Of a stretch of DNA of 64,000 bases, positions 36,161 to 44,419 are shown piece by piece (the first letter of the stretch is position 1; the number at the start of each line of letters is the position of its first letter). Origin of the DNA: Cellulomonas sp. S1-8 (GTDB lineage Bacteria > Actinomycetota > Actinomycetes > Actinomycetales > Cellulomonadaceae); assembly GCF_026184235.1 (NCBI RefSeq), contig NZ_CP110806.1, positions 1,922,001 to 1,986,000 of the forward strand, in the 5' to 3' direction. The notes under the pieces are model-generated. The model had not been told where the DNA came from and did no database searches. It was given only the letters and a program-made list of their open reading frames with translations. A program made the translations under genes and the position numbers.

Positions 36161-36175
36161 CTGGAATCATTCAAG
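36161..36175 (-). promoter_or_regulatory. Fur/PerR-box-like 7-1-7 palindrome
   Basis: CTGGAAT-C-ATTCAAG is a 15-base inverted repeat with one mismatch, in an AT-rich patch 22 bases upstream of the fur-family GTG. The 7-1-7 spacing is that of Fur/PerR boxes. Autoregulation of the fur-katA unit is the likely role. Confidence 0.6.
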
Positions 36176-36247
36176 TATCGACGCGCGAGGTGCGCGCAAC
36201 CGACATGCGCCGTTCACGCAGAGGTGGGCTCGCGGAGCGGGGTCTGG

Positions 36248-36592
36248 TACCCTCAGGTTCGACTGATCCGCGCTGTCGCGCGCCCTCGTCCTGTCGCACG
36301 GCCTCTGGTGGTTCTCGAGTGAGCTTCGAGAGCTGCGGGTGACCGTGCCGGAGTCGGGGACACGCGGCGGTGTGGATGCACAAGTGGAGCTCCTCCCACC
36401 TGGCCCCGACCGATCGGCTCGTCCGACGACAGGGAACCAGGTCACAGTCCGCAGGTCGCCGGGTTCTCCCGTCGACCGGTCGAGGGTCGCCCTGCGCCCG
36501 TCGACGTGGACGTGGACGAGGCCTCCCCCTGTGCTCAGGGCGGGGGCCATCCTCGTTCCTGGGGTCGATCACGACGAACCCGAGGAGCACAC
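36248..36592 (+). promoter_or_regulatory. infC promoter and long untranslated leader
   Basis: TACCCT at 36248-36253 is the best -10 box, giving a leader of about 330 bases before infC. The 418-base stretch from the fur operator to infC holds no convincing gene. It contains a GC-rich hairpin around 36524-36547 (cccctg/caggg with flanking cccc/gggg) close to the start codon. A seven-codon frame starting GTG 36319 ends at a TGA but has no clear ribosome site. Long infC leaders take part in feedback control in other bacteria; the mechanism here is unknown. Confidence 0.5.
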
Positions 36593-37702
36593 ATCAGCGA
36601 GCCCCGCATCAACGATCGGATCCGCGTCGCCGAGGTCCGACTCGTCGGACCCAACGGTGAGCAGGTCGGCATCGTGCGCCTGGAGGACGCTCTGCGTCTG
36701 GCCCAGGACGCGGACCTCGACCTGGTCGAGGTGGCCCCGACCGCACGTCCGCCCGTGTGCAAGATCATGGACTTCGGCAAGTTCAAGTACGAGGCCGACA
36801 TGAAGGCGCGTGAGGCCCGGCGCAACCAGGCCAACACGATCCTCAAGGAGATCCGTTTCCGGCTGAAGATCGACCCGCACGACTACGGCACCAAGAAGGG
36901 CCATGTCGAGCGGTTCCTCAAGGCCGGCGACAAGGTCAAGGTCATGATCATGTTCCGCGGTCGCGAGCAGTCGCGCCCGGAGATGGGCGTGCGCCTGCTG
37001 CAGCGCCTGGCTGCCGACGTGGCCGAGCTCGGCTTCATCGAGAGCATGCCGAAGCAGGACGGCCGCAACATGATCATGGTGCTCGGGCCGACCAAGAAGA
37101 AGGCGGAGCAGCGCAACGAGCAGCGCCGCGCCGCCGCCGAGGCCAACGACGGCGAGCCGACGGGCAAGGAGTCTGCCGAGCAGGCGCCGCACATCCCGTG
37201 GCCGCCGGTCGCGAGCCAGATGCCCACCGTGATCGAGGAGCCGACGGCGGACGCCGAGGCGCCCGCCGCGCAGGCACCGGCGGCACAGGCGCCCGCAGCG
37301 CCGGCGTCCGCACCGCAGGCACCGGCAGCACAGGCACCGGCAGCACAGGCACCCGTCCGCTCGGGCGCGCCCACCGCACCGCGGCGTCCGTCGTCCCCGC
37401 GTCCGCCGTCGGGCCCGTCCGCACCTCGGACGTCGGCCCCGTCGTCGCGCCCGGCTCCCGCATCCCGGCCCGCGGCTCCGTCGTCGGCACCGTCGTCGGC
37501 ACCGGCCTCCCGTCCGGCGCCCGCTGCCGGAGCGCCGCGTCCGCCGGCACCGCGTCCCGCGGCGGCACCCGCCGCCCCGCCCCGACCCTCGTCCCCGCCG
37601 AACCCCGCAGCCCGCCCGGGCCCGCGGACCGGCGCCGCCCCCAAGCCCGCCGCCCCGCGGCCGGCCCCGAGCGGACCGGCGGACGGCGAGAAGTCCGACT
37701 GA
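36593..37702 (+). CDS. infC: Translation initiation factor IF-3 with non-canonical AUC start and long Ala/Pro tail
   Basis: IF-3 prevents subunit joining and proofreads the start codon. The conserved protein begins [19 protein letters not shown], and its first codon is ATC at 36593, with a strong ribosome site (cgaggag, GGAG at 36583-36586) 6 bases upstream; no ATG/GTG/TTG is suitably placed, and the GTG at 36506 would add an unrelated leader. IF-3 is known to start at AUU/AUC-type codons for autoregulation. Core IF-3 occupies ~1-175 ([31 protein letters not shown]). Then ~190 residues of Ala/Pro/Ser-rich low complexity make 369 in total. rpmI and rplT follow. Confidence 0.93.
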   Translation: MSEPRINDRIRVAEVRLVGPNGEQVGIVRLEDALRLAQDADLDLVEVAPTARPPVCKIMDFGKFKYEADMKAREARRNQANTILKEIRFRLKIDPHDYGTKKGHVERFLKAGDKVKVMIMFRGREQSRPEMGVRLLQRLAADVAELGFIESMPKQDGRNMIMVLGPTKKKAEQRNEQRRAAAEANDGEPTGKESAEQAPHIPWPPVASQMPTVIEEPTADAEAPAAQAPAAQAPAAPASAPQAPAAQAPAAQAPVRSGAPTAPRRPSSPRPPSGPSAPRTSAPSSRPAPASRPAAPSSAPSSAPASRPAPAAGAPRPPAPRPAAAPAAPPRPSSPPNPAARPGPRTGAAPKPAAPRPAPSGPADGEKSD

Positions 37703-37789
37703 CAGCCTCACGGGCGCGCCCACCGGCGTCCGGACGAACCCACGAGTCGCACGTCCGTGCGATGCGAACGACAAGGAGACACGGCAGCC

Positions 37790-37984
37790 ATGCCGAAGAA
37801 CAAGACGCACTCCGGTGCCAAGAAGCGGTTCCGGGTCACCGGTACCGGCAAGGTCATGCGCGAGCAGGCGGGCGGACGTCACCTCCTCGAGCACAAGTCG
37901 AGCCGCCGGACCCGCCGTATCGCCGGTGACGTCGTCGTCTCGCCCGCAGACACCCCCAAGATCAAGAAGCTGCTCGGTCGCTGA
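37790..37984 (+). CDS. rpmI: Ribosomal protein L35
   Basis: 64-residue basic large-subunit protein: [20 protein letters not shown] is the L35 start and [14 protein letters not shown] the conserved centre. ATG 37790 has AAGGAGA 9 bases upstream; the frame upstream to 37757 is not used. It lies between infC and rplT, the standard operon. A small 6-bp hairpin (TCGCAC/GTGCGA) precedes it at about 37747-37762. Confidence 0.97.
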   Translation: MPKNKTHSGAKKRFRVTGTGKVMREQAGGRHLLEHKSSRRTRRIAGDVVVSPADTPKIKKLLGR

Positions 37985-38050
37985 CCCGCCCGGCGCGCAC
38001 AGCGCCGTCGGCGGAGGCACGAGCCCCGGACACGAGGCAAGGAGCATCAC

Positions 38051-38434
38051 GTGGCACGCGTGAAGCGGGCGGTCAACGCCCAGAAGAAGCGCCGGACGAC
38101 CCTGGAGCGGGCGAGCGGCTACCGCGGGCAGCGCTCGCGGCTGTACCGCAAGGCCAAGGAGCAGGTCACCCACTCCATGGTCTACGCCTACCGCGACCGC
38201 AAGGCGCGCAAGGGCGACTTCCGTCGGCTGTGGATCCAGCGGATCAACGCGGCCGCGCGCGAGAACGGCCTGACCTACAACCGACTCATCCAGGGCCTCA
38301 AGGCCGCGGGTGTCGAGGTGGACCGTCGCGTCCTGGCTGACATGGCCGTGAACGACGCCGCCGCGTTCGCCACGCTGGTGAAGCTCGCCAAGACGGCCCT
38401 CCCCGAGGACGTCAACGCGCCTCGCGCCGCCTGA
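38051..38434 (+). CDS. rplT: Ribosomal protein L20
   Basis: 127-residue large-subunit assembly protein; [21 protein letters not shown] and the globular [20 protein letters not shown] region are diagnostic. GTG 38051 is preceded by AAGGAG. L20 represses its own operon in other bacteria by binding the leader mRNA; no obvious L20-binding pseudoknot was identified here. Two terminator hairpins follow. Confidence 0.97.
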   Translation: MARVKRAVNAQKKRRTTLERASGYRGQRSRLYRKAKEQVTHSMVYAYRDRKARKGDFRRLWIQRINAAARENGLTYNRLIQGLKAAGVEVDRRVLADMAVNDAAAFATLVKLAKTALPEDVNAPRAA

Positions 38435-38446
38435 CACGACGCGTCC

Positions 38447-38471
38447 CACCGCCGCCCCCACGGCGGCGGTG
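38447..38471 (+). terminator. First terminator after rplT
   Basis: CACCGCCGCC (38447-38456) and GGCGGCGGTG (38462-38471) form a perfect 10-bp stem with a 5-base loop, 12 bases after the rplT stop. Confidence 0.75.
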
Positions 38472-38483
38472 CACGCCTCCGAT

Positions 38484-38514
38484 CGCCCCCGTCGTCCACG
38501 TGACGACGGGGGCG
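38484..38514 (+). terminator. Second terminator after rplT
   Basis: CGCCCCCGTCGTC (38484-38496) pairs with GACGACGGGGGCG (38502-38514) around a 5-base loop; tcgtcgtc follows. It backs up the first hairpin to end the infC-rpmI-rplT unit. Confidence 0.8.
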
Positions 38515-38567
38515 TCGTCGTCCCCGCCGCCGGCGGCACGACCCGACGTCCATCGGAACCGACGCCC

Positions 38568-38686
38568 ACCGGAACCCGGCTCCCCGTTCGAGGCCCCATT
38601 CGGTGAGTGGTGGTGCGGTCGGCGGGGCCTGGGTGCGCCGACCGGAACCTGGCTCCCCGTCCCGACGACCCGTTCGGTGAGTGGTG
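38568..38686 (+). repeat. Two-copy imperfect direct repeat upstream of the rRNA methyltransferase gene
   Basis: A block of accggaacc(c/t)ggctccccgt, 11-12 variable bases, then ttcggtgagtggtg occurs at 38568-38612 and again at 38641-38686. A shorter related piece (catcggaacc) precedes them at 38551. This noncoding stretch between the terminators and the next gene shows no promoter or gene other than the -10-like GATGAT at 38722. It resembles a dispersed intergenic repeat. Confidence 0.75.
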
Positions 38687-38733
38687 CTCCGGTGGGTGGC
38701 TCGGGGTGCGTGGGGGGCAGGGATGATGGGGGT

Positions 38734-39564
38734 GTGCCTGACGAGCTCCTCACCAATCCCCGCGCCGACCGCGTGAAGGCGGTGCGTGCGCTTGCCGCCC
38801 GCACCGCGCGGCGTCGGGCGGGGACGTTCCTCGTCGAGGGCCCGCAGGCCGTGCGCGAGGCCGTGGCCCACGGGGGCCCGCGGGTCCACGACGTGTACAC
38901 GACCGCCGAGGCGGCGCAGCGGTACCCCGAGATCGTCGACGCGGCCCGGGCGGTGGGCGCCCGCGTGCGCACCGGGACCACCGAGGTGCTCGACGCGATG
39001 AGCCCGGACGCGCAAGGACTCGTCGCCGTCGCGGACCAGGTCCACGCCGTGCTCGCGGACGTCCTGACGGCGGGGCCGCGGCTCGTCGCCGTCCTTGCGC
39101 ACGTGCGTGACCCCGGCAACGCGGGCACCGTGCTGCGGGCTGCGGACGCCGCGGGCGCCGACGCCGTCGTCCTGACGGCCAGCAGCGTCGACGTGCACAA
39201 CCCCAAGGCCGTGCGGTCGACCGCGGGCTCGCTGTTCCACCTGCCCGTCGTCAGCGGCCCCGAGCTCCCCGAGGTGGTCGCGGCCCTGCGCCGCGCGGGC
39301 CTGCAGGTCCTCGCCGCGGACGGGGGCGGCGCGCACGACCTCGACGACCTGCTCGACGCCGCGGGTGGCGCACCTGCCGGCGTGCCCGACCTCGCGGCGC
39401 CCACCGCCTGGGTGTTCGGCAACGAGGCGTGGGGCCTGCGGGACGAGGACCTGGCGCTCGCCGACGCCGCGGTCCGGGTCCCCCTGCGCGGACGTGCCGA
39501 GTCGCTCAACCTGGCGACGGCCGCCGCCGTGTGCCTGTACGCGTCGGGTCGCGCGCAGCGCTGA
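38734..39564 (+). CDS. SpoU/TrmH family rRNA 2'-O-methyltransferase
   Basis: SAM-dependent RNA ribose methyltransferase with the trefoil-knot (SPOUT) fold, 276 residues. An N-terminal substrate-binding domain (FLVEGPQAVREAV) precedes the catalytic domain with motif 1 HVRDPGNAGTVLRAADAAG, motif 2 WVFGNEAWGL and motif 3 VRVPLRGRAESLNLATAAA, the knot. GTG 38734 is 6 bases after GATGAT (38722-38727), probably leaderless. Between rplT and pheS this is the usual actinobacterial location. The exact nucleotide methylated is not determined; RlmB-like is likely. Confidence 0.9.
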   Translation: MPDELLTNPRADRVKAVRALAARTARRRAGTFLVEGPQAVREAVAHGGPRVHDVYTTAEAAQRYPEIVDAARAVGARVRTGTTEVLDAMSPDAQGLVAVADQVHAVLADVLTAGPRLVAVLAHVRDPGNAGTVLRAADAAGADAVVLTASSVDVHNPKAVRSTAGSLFHLPVVSGPELPEVVAALRRAGLQVLAADGGGAHDLDDLLDAAGGAPAGVPDLAAPTAWVFGNEAWGLRDEDLALADAAVRVPLRGRAESLNLATAAAVCLYASGRAQR

Positions 39565-39591
39565 GGCGCCACGACTGGCAGGCTGGGCGCC

Positions 39592-40254
39592 ATGCGACTG
39601 TTCGCGGCGGTGTGGCCGCCCGACGACGTCCTCGACCACCTCGACCTCGCGCTCGCCGTCGTGCGGCGCGGTTCACCGTCCCAGGACGACGGCGTGCGCT
39701 GGGCAGCGCGCGAGACCTGGCACCTGACCGCGGCCTTCTACGGCACCGTGCCCGACGCCGTGACCGACGCGCTGGGCGCCGACCTGGGACGTGCGGCGGC
39801 GGGTTTCGACCCGTTCGACCTGCAGCTCCGTGGCGCCGGCGTGTTCGCCCACCGCACGCTGTGGGTGGGCGCGGGCGGCGACGTCACGACCATGGTCGAC
39901 CTCGCGGCGGCCGCGCGGGCGGTGGGCGAGGAGCACGACGCCCCGCCGGACCCGCGGGTGCGGCACCGGCCGCACCTCACGGTGGGGCGCGCACGGCCGG
40001 GCGCCCGGCCGCCGCGCCGCGGGTCCCGGGCGACGGCGTCCGGCGGTCGCGGTGGCGGCAACGGGCCGGGGCGGACCGCCGGCGCCGATCGCCGTGACCT
40101 CGACGCCGCGGAGGTCTTCGAGCAGGCGCTCGCCGTGTACGAGGGTCCGCGGTGGCAGGTGGACTCCCTCACGCTCGTCGCGTCGAGACCGGGGGAGGGG
40201 CGGGGCGGCGGACCGCTGTACTCGACGGTCGCGTCGTATCCCCTCGGTCGCTGA
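39592..40254 (+). CDS. 2'-5' RNA ligase-like / RNA 2',3'-cyclic phosphodiesterase (ThpR-type)
   Basis: 2H phosphoesterase, 220 residues, with both HxT/Sx motifs: HLTAAFYG (near 44) and HLTVGRARP (near 126), the catalytic histidines that hydrolyse 2',3'-cyclic phosphates or join 2'-5' ends. A Gly/Arg-rich insert (~132-165) separates the second motif from the C-terminal strands (QVDSLTLVAS). ATG 39592 has a CAGGCT box 7 bases upstream, possibly leaderless. Physiological substrate unknown. Confidence 0.82.
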   Translation: MRLFAAVWPPDDVLDHLDLALAVVRRGSPSQDDGVRWAARETWHLTAAFYGTVPDAVTDALGADLGRAAAGFDPFDLQLRGAGVFAHRTLWVGAGGDVTTMVDLAAAARAVGEEHDAPPDPRVRHRPHLTVGRARPGARPPRRGSRATASGGRGGGNGPGRTAGADRRDLDAAEVFEQALAVYEGPRWQVDSLTLVASRPGEGRGGGPLYSTVASYPLGR

Positions 40255-40366
40255 GTCGCGCGTGTGGCAGCATGACCGCATGCGCGTCCTGCTCCCGCTC
40301 CCGGCGGGTGGTCACCGATTTCGCCGGCCCGTCCCGGGCCGCGCGGACCGCGCACGCGCACGCTGA

Positions 40367-41584
<1,218 letters not shown>

Positions 41585-41585
41585 C

Positions 41586-44162
41586 ATGCCTCGTGTCCCG
41601 CTGACCTGGCTCGCCGAGCACGTCGAGCTCCCCGCCGGCCTCACGGCCGAGCAGCTGGCCGCCGACCTGGTGCGCGTCGGCCTCGAGGAGGAGGCGATCC
41701 ACACCTCGGGCGTGACCGGCCCGCTCGTCGTCGGGCAGGTCGTCGAGCTGACGCCCGAGCCGCAGAAGAACGGCAAGACCATCAACTGGTGCCGCGTCGA
41801 CGTGGGCGCGCACAACGACGTCGACGACGCCGGCGACCCGACCGTGCCGCGCGGCATCGTGTGCGGCGCGCACAACTTCGGTGTGGGCGACCGCGTCGTC
41901 GTCGCGCTGCCCGGAGCCGTGCTGCCCGGGCCGTTCCCGATCGCTGCGCGCAAGACCTACGGGCACGTGTCCGACGGCATGATCTGCTCGGCGCGCGAGC
42001 TGGGCCTCGGCGACGACCACGCGGGCATCATCGTGCTGTCGCGCCTGGGCTACGGCGAGGACGTCACCGCGCCCGGCACGGACGCGCTGCGCCTGCTCGG
42101 CCTGGCCGACGAGGTCCTCGAGATCAACGTCACGCCCGACCGCGGGTACTGCTTCTCGATGCGCGGCGTCGCCCGCGAGTACGGGCACGCGACCGGGGCG
42201 CGGTTCACCGACCCCGGGCTCGTGCCCGAGGTGGACCGCGACCGCCCCGGCGGGTTCGCCGTCGAGATCGACGGCGACGCGGGCATCCACGGCGTGCCGG
42301 GCTGCGACCGGTTCGTCGCGCAGGTCGTGCGCGGCGTGCGTGCGTCCGGCCCGTCGCCCGCGTGGCTGCAGCGCCGGCTCACGCAGGCCGGCATGCGGCC
42401 CATCTCGCTGGCGGTCGACGTGACGAACTACGTCATGCTCGACCTCGGTCAGCCCCTGCACGCCTACGACCTGGGCACGCTCACGGCGCCCGTCGTCGTG
42501 CGGCGTGCGCGGACGGGGGAGCGCGCCACGACGCTCGACGACGTCGAGCGCGCGCTGGACCCGCAGGACCTGCTCATCACCGACTCCACGGGCGGCCGCG
42601 CCGCGCGCGTCCTGGGCGTCGCGGGCGTCATGGGCGGCGCGGACTCCGAGGTCGCCGAGGCCACGACGGACCTGCTGCTGGAGGCCGCGCACTTCGACCC
42701 GGTGACGATCGCGCGCTCGTCGCGGCGGCACCGCCTGACGTCCGAGGCCTCCAAGCGGTTCGAGCGGGGCGTCGACCCGCGGCTGCCGCGCGTCGCGATC
42801 GCCCGGGCGGCAGCGCTGCTGGTCGAGCACGGCGGCGGCACGGTCGACGACGCCCTCACGGACGTCGACCGCACGTCGGCGTCCGCGCCCGTCGCGTTCG
42901 ACCCGGCGCAGGCCGGCCGGCTCGTGGGCGTGCCGTACACGGACGAGGAGGTGCGCGCGACGCTCGTCGAGATCGGCTGCGAGGTCGACGACACCGACGC
43001 CGGCTGGCGGGTACACGCGCCGACCTGGCGGCCGGACCTCGTGGCAGGCGTCGACCTGGTCGAGGAGGTCGCGCGCCTGCGGGGGTACGACGCGATCCCG
43101 TCGATCGTGCCGCGTGCGCCCGCAGGCCGGGGGCTGACCCGCGGCCAGCGGGTGCGCCGGGCCGTCGCGGACACGCTCGCCGCCGGCGGGCTCGTCGAGG
43201 TGCTGAGCTACCCCTTCGTCGGCGCCGACCAGGTCGACGTGCTCGGGCTGCCCGCGGACGACGAGCGTCGTCGCGCGGTGCGCCTGGTCAACCCGCTCAC
43301 CGACGGCCAGCCGCTGATGCGGACCGACCTGCTCGTGACGCTGCTCGACACCGCGCGACGCAACGTCGCGCGCGGGACGACCGACGTCGGGCTGTACGAG
43401 CTGGGACTGGTCACGCTGCCGGACGCGGGTGCGGCCCCGGCGCCGCGGTTGCCCGGCGGGGTGCGGCCGAGCGACGAGCAGCTGGCGGCGCTGGAGAAGG
43501 CCGTCCCGGCGCAGCCGCTGCACGTCGCGGGTGTGCTCGCCGGGCTCGTCGAGCCCGCCGGGCGGGGACGGGCGGGCCGACGGGCCGGCCTGGAGGACGC
43601 GCTCGCGCACGTGCGGCGCGTCCTGCAGGTCGTCGGCGTCGAGGCGTCGGTGGCCGCCGACCGGGAGCGGGCCCCGTTCCACCCGGGTCGGTGCGCGCGG
43701 CTGACGGCGCCCTCGGGTGCGCTGCTCGGGCACGCGGGCGAGCTGCACCCGCAGGTCGTCGCGGCGCTCGACCTGCCGGCGCGCACGGTCGCGTTCGAGC
43801 TCGACCTCACGGCCCTGCTGGCCGCCGCGCCGCTCGACCCGGTGGCCGCGGTCGCGGTCTCGACGTTCCCGGTCGCGAAGGAGGACGTCGCGCTCGTCGT
43901 CGCCGAGGACGTGCCGGCCGCTGACGTGCTCGCGGCCGTCCGCGCCGGCGCGTGCGCGGGTCCGGCCGGGGACGTCCTGGAGGACGTCCACCTGTTCGAC
44001 GTCTACACCGGCGACCAGGTCGGCCCTGGGCGCAAGTCGCTGGCGTTCGCGCTGCGGCTGCGCGCCCCCGACCGGACGCTCACGGCCGCCGACACGGCCG
44101 CCGTGCGTGACGCGGTCGTCGCCGAGGCGCACGCCCGGGTGGGCGCCACGCTGCGCGCCTGA
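41586..44162 (+). CDS. pheT: PheT, phenylalanyl-tRNA synthetase beta subunit
   Basis: 858-residue subunit containing the tRNA-binding OB domain (VVGQVVELTPEPQKNGKTINWCRVDVG, ~45-70), the B3/4 editing domain (~200-390, RPISLAVDVTNYVMLDLGQPLHAYD), B5 (~395-480), the catalytic-like core and the C-terminal anticodon-binding FDX-ACB domain (STFPVAKEDVALVV to the end). It forms an alpha2beta2 tetramer with PheS. A strong terminator follows the stop. Confidence 0.97.
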   Translation: MPRVPLTWLAEHVELPAGLTAEQLAADLVRVGLEEEAIHTSGVTGPLVVGQVVELTPEPQKNGKTINWCRVDVGAHNDVDDAGDPTVPRGIVCGAHNFGVGDRVVVALPGAVLPGPFPIAARKTYGHVSDGMICSARELGLGDDHAGIIVLSRLGYGEDVTAPGTDALRLLGLADEVLEINVTPDRGYCFSMRGVAREYGHATGARFTDPGLVPEVDRDRPGGFAVEIDGDAGIHGVPGCDRFVAQVVRGVRASGPSPAWLQRRLTQAGMRPISLAVDVTNYVMLDLGQPLHAYDLGTLTAPVVVRRARTGERATTLDDVERALDPQDLLITDSTGGRAARVLGVAGVMGGADSEVAEATTDLLLEAAHFDPVTIARSSRRHRLTSEASKRFERGVDPRLPRVAIARAAALLVEHGGGTVDDALTDVDRTSASAPVAFDPAQAGRLVGVPYTDEEVRATLVEIGCEVDDTDAGWRVHAPTWRPDLVAGVDLVEEVARLRGYDAIPSIVPRAPAGRGLTRGQRVRRAVADTLAAGGLVEVLSYPFVGADQVDVLGLPADDERRRAVRLVNPLTDGQPLMRTDLLVTLLDTARRNVARGTTDVGLYELGLVTLPDAGAAPAPRLPGGVRPSDEQLAALEKAVPAQPLHVAGVLAGLVEPAGRGRAGRRAGLEDALAHVRRVLQVVGVEASVAADRERAPFHPGRCARLTAPSGALLGHAGELHPQVVAALDLPARTVAFELDLTALLAAAPLDPVAAVAVSTFPVAKEDVALVVAEDVPAADVLAAVRAGACAGPAGDVLEDVHLFDVYTGDQVGPGRKSLAFALRLRAPDRTLTAADTAAVRDAVVAEAHARVGATLRA

Positions 44163-44170
44163 CGCACGGT

Positions 44171-44207
44171 GACGCGGGCCCGGGGAGTCGTCCCCGCGGC
44201 CCGCGTC
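44171..44207 (+). terminator. Terminator after pheST
   Basis: A 16-bp stem with one bulged base, 44171-44186 with 44191-44207 (GACGCGGGCC.CGGGGA against TCCCCG.GGCCCGCGTC), starts 8 bases past the pheT stop. Confidence 0.85.
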
Positions 44208-44276
44208 GTGCTGCGCCCCCTGCGGCACCGCCCGGACCCGGACGAACCGGGACGAACCGGCGCGCCGGGCGGACGA

Positions 44277-44306
44277 GTTCACCAGATAGTTACTGTCGGG
44301 TAGTTG
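44277..44306 (+). promoter_or_regulatory. Possible PHO box upstream of the secreted nuclease/nucleotidase
   Basis: GTTCACC (44277-44283) exactly matches the PhoP repeat core known from Streptomyces, followed by weaker units GTTACTG at 44289 and GTAGTTG at 44300 (12- and 11-base periods). An inverted GGTGAAC is at 44317-44323. A tandem GACGAACCGG repeat precedes at 44241-44260. Only the first unit is exact, so this is tentative. Confidence 0.35.
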
Positions 44307-44419
44307 CGGCGAATCGGGTGAACCGCGCAAGGTGAGGACGGTCGTCCAGGTGACGGCCCACTTGCTGCGCGCCGGAGCCTGACGTACCACTCCCGCCGCG
44401 CCCGACGGAGGGGACCCCC

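Noticed and set aside
36319..36342. Seven-codon GTG frame in the infC leader, considered as a regulatory uORF
   Set aside because: No ribosome-binding site and no conservation evidence; kept only as part of the leader description.
36506..36592. Longer infC start at GTG 36506
   Set aside because: The added 29 residues do not resemble IF-3 and the strong ribosome site is positioned for ATC 36593.
40280..40366. Short ATG frame upstream of pheS, considered as a pheST leader peptide
   Set aside because: It is Arg-rich with a single Phe, ends before the promoter at 40428, and no attenuator hairpin follows.
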